NCBI GenBank assembly: GCA_946220775.1
Contig: CAMIFC010000001.1
Location: 248,001 to 312,000, forward strand
Direction of reading: 5' to 3'
DNA from: an uncultured Corynebacterium sp.
GTDB taxonomy: Bacteria; Actinomycetota; Actinomycetes; Mycobacteriales; Mycobacteriaceae
Length of the DNA: 64,000 nucleotides
Part shown: positions 25,173 through 33,822 of the stretch, in pieces
How the letters are laid out: each line of letters starts with the position of its first letter
Numbering within the stretch: the first letter of the stretch is position 1
Translations under genes and position numbers: made by a program
Notes under the pieces: model-generated
Seen by the model: the letters and a program-made list of their open reading frames with translations, nothing else
Databases searched by the model: none
What the model was told of the DNA's origin: nothing

Positions 25173-26502
25173 GTGGCAAATAAGGATAATTTAAGCAATT
25201 CATCCACCAAAGGTCGCTTGTTTGGTTGGCACCTTCACGGGGATGGTAAGACCATCGAACCGGGTGGTGTTGTCGCGCCCGAGGAGCGCTTGAGCTGGGG
25301 CCGAACCATTGGCATCGGCATGCAGCACGTCATCGCGATGTTTGGTGCGACACTGCTGGTTCCGACGATCACAGGCTTTCCAGTCAATACCACCTTGCTG
25401 TTTTCTGGGCTAGGGACGATTCTGTTCTTGCTGGTGACCCGGAACCGACTGCCGTCCTACCTGGGAAGTTCGTTCGCATTCCTGGCGCCGCTGTCGGCGA
25501 CGCAGGCGGAGGCCTTTGCAGCGCAGCTTGGTGGTGTGGCAGCAACGGGCGCGTTGCTGTTTCTGATTGGTGTGCTGGTCAACTTTGCTGGTCGCCGGGT
25601 GATTGATGCGGTGATGCCCCCGGCGGTCACGGGCGCGATTGTTGCGCTCATTGGCCTGAATTTGGCCCCGACTGCGACTGGCAATGTTGAGGAACAGCCG
25701 CTAATCGCGGGGGTTACGCTGGTGGCGATTTTGCTGTTCACTGTCGTTGGTCGGGGTTTGGTTGGTCGGCTGGGCATTCTGCTGGGGGGTGCTGGTGGGG
25801 TGGATGTTCGCCTTCGTGTCGGGTGGTGTCTCGGATGAAGCGAAACAGCATGTGGCAGATGCGCCGTGGTTGGGGCTGCCACACTTCGAAACTCCAGTTT
25901 TTACGGTCACGGCTGTGACGATTACTTTGCCAGTTGTGGTGGTGCTGATCGCAGAAAATGTTGGTCACGTGAAGGCTGTGTCGACCATGACGGGGCGGAA
26001 CCTGGACGATTTGGCTGGTCGTGCCCTCATGGCTGATGGCGCGTCGACGATCATGGCTGGTGGCTTGGGTGGTTCGGGAACGACCACGTATGCGGAGAAT
26101 ATCGGTGTGATGGCTGCGACGCGGGTGTATTCGTCGGCGGCTTATTGGGTGGCTGCTGTGACCGCGATGGTGTTGGCGTTTATCCCGAAGTTCGGTGCTG
26201 CAATCTTGACGATTCCGGGGGGCGTGCTCGGCGGAGCAACGTTGGTGTTGTACGGCATGATTGGGCTGCTGGGTGTGCGGATCTGGATGGATAGCAAGGT
26301 TTCGCTGACGGATCCGGTGAACTTGTCGGCGGCTGCGGTGGCATTGATCGTGGGGATCGGTAATTTGAGCCTTAACATTGGCTCGATTCCGCTGGAAGGT
26401 ATTGCGTGGGGTTCGGTGGGCATTATCATTGGCTACCCGATTTTGCGGTGGCTTTATGACAATGTCGGGGAAGGGCGGTTTAACCGTCTCGATCGACGAT
26501 GA
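25173..26502 (+). pseudogene. uraA: Uracil/xanthine permease (NCS2 family), frameshifted
   Basis: Two adjacent frames together encode one NCS2 permease. The first (25173 to about 25785) begins with a hydrophilic segment, then MQHVIAMFGATLLVP and five or so hydrophobic helices to VVGRGLVGRLGILLG. The second frame (about 25788-26502) continues VLVGWMFAFVSGG, then IAENVGHVKAVSTMTGR and GLGGSGTTTYAENIGVMA, which is the family signature. The break coincides with a run of six G at 25784-25789; five G would restore one frame. TAAAGT at 25160-25165 lies 7 bases before the GTG start (leaderless pattern). This is either a sequencing error, a phase-variable tract or a true null. The last 23 bases overlap the convergent DeoR gene. 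Confidence 0.8.
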
Positions 26503-27280
26503 CCACTTCGATCCCGCAGTCCCTGAGCTGCGGGACGTAGGTGTCAGGGACGGAATCATCGGTGATGACGACGTCCACGTCATTGGGGGAAGCGAAGCTG
26601 ACGATATAGTCGAGCCCGAATTTGGTGGAATCGCACAGTGTGACCACCGTGTCTGAATAGGCGATCATTGCGCGTTTGATTGCTGCCTCGGCTGCGTCAT
26701 GGGTGGACATGCCGTGGTTGATCGTGAACGCGTCGGTTCCGATGAAGGCGATGTCGGCACGAAGTAGGGCGAGTGCTTGTAATGCGACTTCACCCACGAC
26801 TGCCTGGGATTGGGCGCGGATCTGACCGCCTAAGAGCTGAACCCGAATGCGGGGGTCCGTGGACAATAGCAGCGCGTTATGGGGCGAGTTCGTGACGACA
26901 GTGAGGGAGAAGTCGTCGGTGATTTCTTCGGCGAAGTCGACGATCTCTTCGGCGATCATCGCGGTGGTTGTTCCCGAGTCCAGGAAGATGGTGCCACCGT
27001 TCATGGGGACGAAATTGACCGCCGCGCGACCAATGGCTTGCTTCGCCAGCGCTGCCGAATTCTTGCGTGTTTCGAGGGGCACGTATTCTGTCTGAAACTG
27101 GCGGGCTGGAACGGCGCCACCATGGACCCTATAGAGCTTGCCTTCGGCGGTGAGCTGGGAGAGATCACGCCGAATCGTTTCTGCTGTGACCCCAAAATGT
27201 TGGGCGAGGTCGGTGACTGCCACGCGCCCTTGTACTGCGGCGAGAGAAGTGATCTGGCGCCGTCGTTCAACTGACAACAC
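26480..27280 (-). CDS. DeoR-family sugar-responsive regulator (SugR/FruR-like)
   Basis: The N-terminal DeoR helix-turn-helix is clear (ERRRQITSLAAVQGRVAV, then FGVTAETIRRDLSQLTAEGKL and RVHGGAV), followed by a sugar-phosphate-isomerase-like effector domain with DSGTTT and VVTNSPHNALLL. At 266 residues it is a standard DeoR protein. In C. glutamicum the neighbour of lexA is SugR, repressor of the PTS and glycolysis genes, so this is probably its orthologue, but the fructose PTS genes usually next to it are absent from this window. The GTG start at 27280 lies 71 bases downstream of lexA on the same strand. The assignment to SugR rests on position. Confidence 0.85.
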   Translation of the reverse strand: MLSVERRRQITSLAAVQGRVAVTDLAQHFGVTAETIRRDLSQLTAEGKLYRVHGGAVPARQFQTEYVPLETRKNSAALAKQAIGRAAVNFVPMNGGTIFLDSGTTTAMIAEEIVDFAEEITDDFSLTVVTNSPHNALLLSTDPRIRVQLLGGQIRAQSQAVVGEVALQALALLRADIAFIGTDAFTINHGMSTHDAAEAAIKRAMIAYSDTVVTLCDSTKFGLDYIVSFASPNDVDVVITDDSVPDTYVPQLRDCGIEVVIVDRDG

Positions 27281-27351
27281 GTCTGGACTAGCCCCTCAAT
27301 TCGGTTTACTACGGATAGAGAATAACGTCTGAGCCCCTAGGGATATCGCCG

Positions 27352-28104
27352 CTAGATCTTGCGCAGAACTGCCGCAACCTTGCCGAGAATCTGGGCATCG
27401 TTGCCTGAGATGGGATCGAAAAGGTCGTTGTGCGGTAGTAACCATACCCCGTCTTGATCCCGGTGGAATTCTTTGACTGTTGCTTCCCCGTCAATCATCG
27501 CGGCAACGAAATCACCGAGTTCTGCTGAGGCCTGGGAACGCACCACGACCCAGTCGCCATTGAAAATGCCTGCATCGTGCATGGATTCTCCTATGACCTG
27601 GAGCAAGAACAGCTCGCCACCAGACCCCACGAGCTCTTGAGGAAGAGGAAAGTGTGCTTCTACATTTTGTTCGGCAAGGATCGGGGTTCCGGCCGCAATC
27701 TGGCCGACGACGGGTACGTATGTGGCGTCTGGACGTTCATCGCTGGCGTTGCTGATGGTCTGGCTCGGGCGGCGGCCAGGCTTCGGGTGATTCGAAATGT
27801 TCTCCTGGCTTTCGGAGAATGCGCGAACATCAAAGGCACGTGGCTTATTGTCTTCTCTGCGCAGGTAGCCCTTTTCCTCTAATTGTGTGAGGTGATAGGA
27901 GACCGAGGACGTTGATTGTAAGCCCACTGCATTGGCGATCTCGCGGATGCTCGGTGGGTAGCCCCGAAGCGTTGTTGAATCCTGGATGACTTGGACGATC
28001 CTGCGTTGACGGTCGCTGAGGGCGCCCTTGCGATTACTATCGCTCTCGCTTTTACGTGGTCGACCGGGGCGACGGCGGGGAGTGTCGTCTGCGGGGGTAT
28101 CCAT
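27352..28104 (-). CDS. lexA: SOS repressor LexA
   Basis: LexA represses DNA-damage genes and cleaves itself when RecA filaments form. The winged helix spans about residues 30-90 (LSDRQRRIVQVI, then PPSIREIANAVGL and SSVSYHLTQLEEKGYL). The cleavage site is Ala138-Gly139 in GQIAAGTPI, the catalytic serine is Ser174 in GESMHDAGI, and the lysine is Lys211 in GEATVKEF. The first 27 residues are a basic, disordered extension common in Actinobacteria. A GAGGAG site precedes the ATG at 28104. The divergent spacer contains SOS-like boxes, indicating autoregulation. Confidence 0.96.
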   Translation of the reverse strand: MDTPADDTPRRRPGRPRKSESDSNRKGALSDRQRRIVQVIQDSTTLRGYPPSIREIANAVGLQSTSSVSYHLTQLEEKGYLRREDNKPRAFDVRAFSESQENISNHPKPGRRPSQTISNASDERPDATYVPVVGQIAAGTPILAEQNVEAHFPLPQELVGSGGELFLLQVIGESMHDAGIFNGDWVVVRSQASAELGDFVAAMIDGEATVKEFHRDQDGVWLLPHNDLFDPISGNDAQILGKVAAVLRKI

Positions 28105-28142
28105 GGGTGCTCCTCAATTGTGCGATCCGTAGTTTCGTCAAG

Positions 28143-28256
28143 AGTATATCAGGACTCTATCACCTGAGTGTTCGAAAATGTTCCGCTAGAAATCGAACGA
28201 CTCTCGACTTGTGTCGAACATGCGTGCTACATTAAATTCTGTTAGGAACTTCGAAC
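28143..28256. promoter_or_regulatory. Divergent lexA / divS-position promoter region with LexA-like boxes
   Basis: For lexA, TATACT at 28148-28143 (minus) is a good -10. TCGAA at 28172-28176 lies beside where its -35 would be. Plus-strand boxes TCGAAC-ATGC-GTGCTA (28214-28229) and TCGAAC-ACGT-GATTGA (28251-28266) each match 10 of 12 bases of TCGAAC-N4-GTTCGA, and a further half-site TCGAAC is at 28193. A plus-strand promoter TTGTGT (28209-28214), 18 bases, TAAATT (28233-28238) embeds one box in its spacer. No box is a perfect palindrome, so LexA binding is likely but not proven. Confidence 0.6.
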
Positions 28257-28470
28257 ACGTGATTGATAGAGAGGGTTTGGCGGGGAATTTTGTCCGTCCG
28301 GGCTGGTTGTATGGGTTGCGTTCGACAAAGACAAGATTGACCACCCGGCAGCTGTGTATCGCAGCAGCTCGGACATAGATTGGAGCAGGATCCCGTTGAG
28401 TGACGCACCACTAAAGTCCATCACACCCTCTCCCGCTCGTAGGGAAGAATTTGCGCTCCCCAGGCCGGCC

Positions 28471-28496
28471 GCTCGCAGCACCTCCGTGCTGCGAGC
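28471..28496. other. Perfect 11-bp hairpin in the leader before the divS-position gene
   Basis: GCTCGCAGCAC (28471-28481), loop CTCC, GTGCTGCGAGC (28486-28496). It has no T-run after it. It lies about 230 bases downstream of the predicted SOS promoter and 85 bases before the preferred start codon, which suggests that 28240-28581 is an untranslated leader rather than coding sequence. It could act as an attenuator or mark the end of a small SOS RNA; neither is shown. Confidence 0.5.
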
Positions 28497-28581
28497 TCAT
28501 GTTGAGACGAAGAATCGATTGGAGCCTATTCCAGGGCATAGTTTTGGATTCAATTCAACGCCAAAATCGAACACGTTGGGC

Positions 28582-28899
28582 ATGGAGCGGGCGATTGTTC
28601 CCACGAAGATGCAGCGCAAGCGTCGGCAGAGGATCGCGGTTGCCGTTGGCGCCGATTATGGCTACATAATGGAGCATCACCGGACTGCGCGTCCGCTGCC
28701 GTGGCACAAGAAGGCGCTCCGACAAATGCGGCGTTTCGCCGAGTCGCCGGGTGGAGTCCTGATTTCTGCGTCTATGATCGCGATATCTCTGGGCTTGGCC
28801 CCAGCGGTCGCGTTGAACTCTGCCCCGGAGCCGGCGCCTCACATCGTTGTGGAGGACACGGAACCGGTGGGAGTCCACCAGGTACCGAAGGGGAATTAA
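28582..28899 (+). CDS. Small single-membrane-segment protein in the divS position (candidate SOS cell-division suppressor)
   Basis: A 105-residue product: basic N-terminus (KMQRKRRQRIAV), a hydrophilic stretch, one hydrophobic helix (GGVLISASMIAISLGLAPAVA near residues 60-80) and a short acidic tail. In C. glutamicum the gene divergent from lexA and upstream of nrdR is divS, an SOS-induced suppressor of cell division; this gene has that position, the same kind of membrane anchor and LexA-like boxes upstream. I cannot confirm sequence similarity. A GTG at 28354 would add 76 residues of poor coding character across the 28471 hairpin, so ATG 28582 is preferred. The ribosome site is weak. Confidence 0.6.
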   Translation: MERAIVPTKMQRKRRQRIAVAVGADYGYIMEHHRTARPLPWHKKALRQMRRFAESPGGVLISASMIAISLGLAPAVALNSAPEPAPHIVVEDTEPVGVHQVPKGN

Positions 28900-28959
28900 C
28901 GCTTGTCACGCAAACGTGCGATAGGGGAGTAGTCGCAGTGGCGGGCTAGACTTAGCGCT

Positions 28960-29454
28960 GTGTTGTGTCCAACGTGCCGTTCAAAAGAGTCAAGAGTCAT
29001 CGATTCGCGGGTGGTTGAAGGCGGAGTGGCAATCCGCCGGCGTCGTGAATGCGCGCGCTGCAAAAATCGATTCACCACCGTCGAGCGATCGGTTCTACTC
29101 GTGACCAAGCGCAATGGGGTCACAGAAGAATTCAGCAGGGAAAAAGTCATTAAAGGCGTGCGCCGGGCCTGCCAAGGCCGGGACGTTTCTGACGATCAAC
29201 TCAAACGCCTCGCTCACGAGGTGGAACAAAGCGTTCGAGCCAACCACGGATCCCAGGTCAACACCCACGAAATTGGCCTCGCCATCCTCCCACCACTGCG
29301 AAGCCTCGACGAGGTTGCGTACTTACGTTTCGCCTCGGTCTACAAATCCTTCAGCTCGGCAGAAGACTTCGAGAAGGAAATCGACTACCTCCGCCGACAT
29401 CGAGATGCCGGGCTGAGCTACCTCGGGGAGACCAGCGCCGAAATACCTCACTAG
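28960..29454 (+). CDS. nrdR: Ribonucleotide reductase repressor NrdR
   Basis: NrdR senses ATP and dATP and represses ribonucleotide reductase genes. The zinc ribbon uses Cys3, Cys6, Cys31 and Cys34 (CPTC and CARC), followed by the ATP-cone domain (VTKRNGVTEEFSREKVIKG). The length of 164 residues is typical. The start GTG at 28960 is fixed by the conserved Cys at position 3. TAGACT at 28947-28952 lies 7 bases before it, so the message is probably leaderless. The last 4 bases overlap the end of the convergent hrpA. Confidence 0.95.
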   Translation: MLCPTCRSKESRVIDSRVVEGGVAIRRRRECARCKNRFTTVERSVLLVTKRNGVTEEFSREKVIKGVRRACQGRDVSDDQLKRLAHEVEQSVRANHGSQVNTHEIGLAILPPLRSLDEVAYLRFASVYKSFSSAEDFEKEIDYLRRHRDAGLSYLGETSAEIPH

Positions 29455-32400
29455 CGGATCTTGTCCGCAGTCTTTCGAATCCGCTGCAAAGATACACTGC
29501 GTGCCGTCCCCAACTGCTGAGCGAAAAGGCTCACCTTGAACTCTTCGATCTGCCAGCGCAAATCCTTGACCTGCGGCAGCGCATGTCGATCCTTGGGTAA
29601 CCGATCCAGCAAGCCCTGGTAGATCTTCATCGCCTCGCGCACCTGGTCGTTCGCATGCGCCTCACGGTCAGGGTCAGTCTCCAGAAGCTCCAGCCGCGCC
29701 TTCATAGCCTCCACGTACCTGGGCACATGCTGCAGACGTTGAATCCCGTACGTCACCAAGGCATGTGGCTGCAACAGGAATCTAGCCTGCACCGCCATTT
29801 CCTTAATCGCCTCGCCCGACCAGGCTTCCAGCTCAGATTCAATCGAGCTGACCGCCAGCACTGCGGGGGCGACCGCCACGATGAGTTGGCGGATGAGCCC
29901 CGGCGCCTTGTCCCGAGCGGTCTTCACCGCCTGCTGGAACGCATCCGGAGTCCGGATCACCGGGCCTACCTGCTGCAACAACTGGCGACATGCAGCTACC
30001 CGAGCATCTTCGACCAGCGCCTTCACACCACCGTGGGGATAGTTCTCCATCGCCACACGTTGGCGCAGCGGAAGCCCCTTGATCATTTGGGCCGGCGAAA
30101 TCGGCACAGCTTCGACCATCAAATCCAGCACAGACGCGAATTGTTGGCCTGCCGCCGAGCGCTCCGTGGGGAAGGCCCGCAAAGTGAATCGAACTGCACG
30201 GTGCCCGATTTCTCCCTGCGAAAATTCCGCGACCACCGCAGGGAAGGCGTTCACCGTCTGTCCGTCGACCACCGTTTCGATCTTCACGGGGATGTCGCCA
30301 ATGCTGTCGGCAGTCCACTCGTCGGTCTGCATGAGCACGCCCCCAGTGCGAGCTCCGCCTTCGGCCTTCTTCGCATTCTTCTTGCCTGCGTCGTTGCCAC
30401 GCTTACGGTGCATCGCAGCGTCGCTGGGGTTTGCACCCTTCGTCTTTTTTAAGGACGCCGACCTCGCCGTAGCCGTTGCAATAGCCTGATGTACCTCACC
30501 AGCCAGGCTTTGCTGTAGCTTCGCCAAGTCCCTGCTGGATTCCAACACGTGACCTCGGCGATCAATGATGGCAAAGTTCATGCGGAGGTGATCGGGTACC
30601 CGGTCCCAGTCGAAGTCGTCGGTATTCATCCCTCGACCACCGCATTGTCGTAGCGCGTTCGCGAGGGATTCGTCGATCGGCTTCTCGAACGGCACCATGT
30701 TCTCGAGTGCCCGATCAGCGAAGTTCGTCGCTGGGACGACTGACGTGCGCAGCGCCTTGGGCAGGGACCGGATCAGCGCAACACACAATTCGGATCGCAT
30801 GCCGGCCACCAACCACTGGGTTTGCGAGGCATCGACGTTTGCCAGCAAGGGCAGTGGAACCGACATGGTGATGCCATCAGCGGGATCTGTTGGGTCGAAA
30901 ACGTAGCTGAGGTCGAACTCCAAGGAGCCCTGGCGCCAGTGGTCGGGGAATTCATTGGCAGCCGCTGCACCCGCTTCGTCACCAATCAGCGCGTCGAGGG
31001 AGAAGTTCAGCAGCTCTGGAGTCTTATGGCGCGCCTTCTTCCACCAAGAATCAAAGTGTCGCGCGGAGATGACAGTGTCGGGCAGCTTGGCGTCATAAAA
31101 ATCGAACAGTGCATCGTCGTCGATGACGATGTCGCGACGACGGGCCTTGTCCTCGAGCTCACCTGCTTCGGCAAGCAGTTGCTGATTGTGCTCAAAGAAC
31201 TTGTGGTGGGTGCGCCAATCGCCTTCGACCAGTGCCTTGCGGATGAACATCTGGCGAGCTTCGCCAGGATTAATCCGGCCGAGGTTGACGCGTCGATCCG
31301 TTATGATCGGCAAGCCCAGCATGAGTGCCTTTTCGTGCACCATGGCTGCGCCGCGCTTGCTGGACCAAAATGGTTCTGAGTAGTTGTACTTCACCAGCTG
31401 CGGGGCGATGCGCTCCACCCACTCGGGGCGGATCGGACCGATCGTGCGGGCAAAGACTTGGGATGTTTCGACCAGCTCCGCGGCCATGACCCACTGCGGG
31501 GGTTTCTTCGCCAGCAGTGAGCTCGGGTGGACGACGAAATGGCTATTGCGGGTGCCTTGGAATTGGCGGGAATTGCCCTCCCGCATTCCGATGTGGGTGA
31601 TCAGACCACTCAAGATGGCCTGATGGACAGTATCTTCGGGAACGGAATCGGTGTCGAAGCGCAATTCGCGAACATGGGCGACATCCGGAATGGGCCACTG
31701 CAGATCCTTTGCAACATTGAGCAACTGACGGACCAGATCCATCCACTCGCGAACCCGCATGTAGTGAATGAACTCCTGCTGGCACAGCTTGCGGAACTGG
31801 TTGCCGCTGAGTTCACTGCGCCGTTCCTGGAGGTAGTTCCACAGCGCTAAGACCGACACGAAGTCGGAATTCCCCGCGAAGCGCGCATGGAGCTGGTCAG
31901 CTTGCTGCTGCTTTTCCATGGGGCGTTCCCGGACATCTTGAATCGATAGGGCAGCCACGATGATCGTTACGAACTCTAGGACGCCACTACTGTGCGCGGC
32001 CACCATCATGCGAGCCAGACGCGGATCGGTAGGAATGCGAGCTAGCTGGCGGCCAATGCTCGTCAGTCGGTCAGAGTTATCCGAACCGCCCTTAAACGCA
32101 CCTAGTTCTTGGAGCAATGCCACGCCGTCCCGGATCGCGCGCTGATCCGGCGCCTGAAGGAAGGGGAACTGGGCGATGTCACCCAATCCCAGGTTGGCCA
32201 TCGCGAGGATCACGCTGGCCAGGTGGGTACGAAGAATCTCGGGGTCAGTGAACTCCGGGCGGGCCAAGAAATTGTCTTCGGAGTACAAGCGGATGGCAAT
32301 GCCATCGGCCACACGGCCACTTCGACCAGAGCGCTGCTTCGCGCTTGCCTGGCTGATTTCCTCCACGGGCAGTCGCTGCACCTTCGTGCGGTTGGAGTAC

Positions 32401-33590
32401 CTGGATATGCGCGCGTAACCAGTGTCGATCACGTAGTGGATTCCGGGAACGGTCAGGGATGTTTCGGCAATGTTGGTCGCCAGGACGATTCGTCGTCGGG
32501 AACCGGGGTGGAACACGCGGTGCTGTTCGGCGTTCGACAACCGGCCGAAGAGGGGGAGGATGTCGACGCCGGCTCCGCGCCGCCCGCGGTTGAAGTGGCG
32601 TTCCAACGCGTCCGCTGCATCCCGGATTTCCCGCTCACCGGAGAAGAAGCACAGGATGTCGCCAGGGCCCTCCCGCATTAACTCATTGGCAGCGGCGATT
32701 AACCCATCGAGGGGATCTTCGTCGATGACGGTGATCTCACCCGTCTGTGGATTCGTCTGCTCGATCTCCAGGGGTCGGTAACGGATCTCTACCGGGTAGG
32801 TGCGGCCGGATACTTCAATGATGGGCGCGGGGTTGCCGTCGGCATCCGCGAAGTGCTTGGCGAAGCTCTCCGGGTCAATCGTTGCAGAGGTGATGATGAT
32901 CTTGAGATCCGGGCGCTTCGGCATCAGGTTCTTCAAGTAACCCAACAGGAAGTCAATGTTGAGGCTGCGCTCGTGAGCCTCATCGACAATGATCGTGTCG
33001 TATTCGCGCAGCAACCGATCGCGTTGAATCTCATTGAGAAGCACACCGTCCGTCATGAGCTTGATCGCACTATTTTGCTTCAGGGTGTCATCGAAGCGGA
33101 TCTTATAGCCCACCAGGCTATCCGGCTGACCGATCGACTGGCCGAGCTCGTAGGAGATGCGTTCCGCCACACTGCGAGCAGCGATACGCCGAGGCTGGGT
33201 ATGGCCGATGCGTTGGCGCCGCCCTCGCCCGAGTTCCAGGCACATCTTGGGAATCTGCGTGGTCTTACCCGAACCGGTCTCGCCGGCAATGATCACGACC
33301 TGATTGTCCTGGATGAGGGACATGATCTCGTCCCGGCTTTCGGAGACCGGCAGATCCTTGGGGAAGGAAATCTTAGGAATCTGTCGATCCTGCGCTGGAA
33401 GCTGAGGTGCGCCGTGCCGATGGCTGTGGCGTTGTTGGCGGTGTTGCTGTTGGTCTTGGGAGCGGCGTGTTCTCCGCCGACGCTGCGACCGCCTCTTTTG
33501 AGACCGATTTTGCTGTGGCCCCCGGCGTGTCGGCGATCCTTGCTGCTCGGTTGCCGACGTGTGCTTCTGATCCTCAAATTCCCTGCTCAT
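29451..33590 (-). CDS. hrpA: ATP-dependent RNA helicase HrpA
   Basis: A DEAH/RHA-type helicase of 1379 residues. After a very basic N-terminus (Arg, Gln and His repeats to about residue 60), the motor domain has Walker A GETGSGKTTQIPK, the DEAH box IIVDEAHERSLN, motif III TSATID and motif VI QRSGRSGRV. HA2 and OB-fold regions follow, then the long C-terminal DUF3418 domain typical of HrpA. TAGAAT at 33605-33600 (minus) lies 9 bases before the ATG. The nrdR-hrpA-oxyR neighbourhood is conserved in corynebacteria. HrpA rescues stalled or collided ribosomes in E. coli; a similar role here is inferred. Confidence 0.94.
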   Translation of the reverse strand: MSREFEDQKHTSATEQQGSPTRRGPQQNRSQKRRSQRRRRTRRSQDQQQHRQQRHSHRHGAPQLPAQDRQIPKISFPKDLPVSESRDEIMSLIQDNQVVIIAGETGSGKTTQIPKMCLELGRGRRQRIGHTQPRRIAARSVAERISYELGQSIGQPDSLVGYKIRFDDTLKQNSAIKLMTDGVLLNEIQRDRLLREYDTIIVDEAHERSLNIDFLLGYLKNLMPKRPDLKIIITSATIDPESFAKHFADADGNPAPIIEVSGRTYPVEIRYRPLEIEQTNPQTGEITVIDEDPLDGLIAAANELMREGPGDILCFFSGEREIRDAADALERHFNRGRRGAGVDILPLFGRLSNAEQHRVFHPGSRRRIVLATNIAETSLTVPGIHYVIDTGYARISRYSNRTKVQRLPVEEISQASAKQRSGRSGRVADGIAIRLYSEDNFLARPEFTDPEILRTHLASVILAMANLGLGDIAQFPFLQAPDQRAIRDGVALLQELGAFKGGSDNSDRLTSIGRQLARIPTDPRLARMMVAAHSSGVLEFVTIIVAALSIQDVRERPMEKQQQADQLHARFAGNSDFVSVLALWNYLQERRSELSGNQFRKLCQQEFIHYMRVREWMDLVRQLLNVAKDLQWPIPDVAHVRELRFDTDSVPEDTVHQAILSGLITHIGMREGNSRQFQGTRNSHFVVHPSSLLAKKPPQWVMAAELVETSQVFARTIGPIRPEWVERIAPQLVKYNYSEPFWSSKRGAAMVHEKALMLGLPIITDRRVNLGRINPGEARQMFIRKALVEGDWRTHHKFFEHNQQLLAEAGELEDKARRRDIVIDDDALFDFYDAKLPDTVISARHFDSWWKKARHKTPELLNFSLDALIGDEAGAAAANEFPDHWRQGSLEFDLSYVFDPTDPADGITMSVPLPLLANVDASQTQWLVAGMRSELCVALIRSLPKALRTSVVPATNFADRALENMVPFEKPIDESLANALRQCGGRGMNTDDFDWDRVPDHLRMNFAIIDRRGHVLESSRDLAKLQQSLAGEVHQAIATATARSASLKKTKGANPSDAAMHRKRGNDAGKKNAKKAEGGARTGGVLMQTDEWTADSIGDIPVKIETVVDGQTVNAFPAVVAEFSQGEIGHRAVRFTLRAFPTERSAAGQQFASVLDLMVEAVPISPAQMIKGLPLRQRVAMENYPHGGVKALVEDARVAACRQLLQQVGPVIRTPDAFQQAVKTARDKAPGLIRQLIVAVAPAVLAVSSIESELEAWSGEAIKEMAVQARFLLQPHALVTYGIQRLQHVPRYVEAMKARLELLETDPDREAHANDQVREAMKIYQGLLDRLPKDRHALPQVKDLRWQIEEFKVSLFAQQLGTARSVSLQRIRKTADKIR

Positions 33591-33699
33591 TAGGGGTTCA
33601 TTCTAACAATGTCCCACTAAGTAGTCACAGCCGAGTTGAAACGCTCCAGGAAAATATTGCCCTCCGAGTGTAATATGTATGAGTTTATTCATTTCCAGG

Positions 33700-33725
33700 T
33701 TTTTCAGGACGCCACACCCTACACT
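33700..33725 (+). repeat. Intergenic copy of T-rich GGACGCCAC motif
   Basis: TTTTTC, AGGACGCCAC, ACCCTACACT. It lies in the 232-base spacer between hrpA and the ceramidase gene, which otherwise holds the hrpA -10 box and no gene that I can support. It matches the copy at 25079-25103. Confidence 0.45.
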
Positions 33726-33822
33726 TTTTAAAGCAAAAGGTATTCGACTGTCTGAAAGAAGAAACGTGGGTAATCACTGCAATTCGCACTGTACGCCGGA
33801 CGTGACCGCTGCGGAAGCAACC

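Noticed and set aside
28172..28185. TCGAAAATGTTCCG as a full SOS box
   Set aside because: The half-sites are two bases too close for the TCGAAC-N4-GTTCGA spacing; kept only as a half-site.
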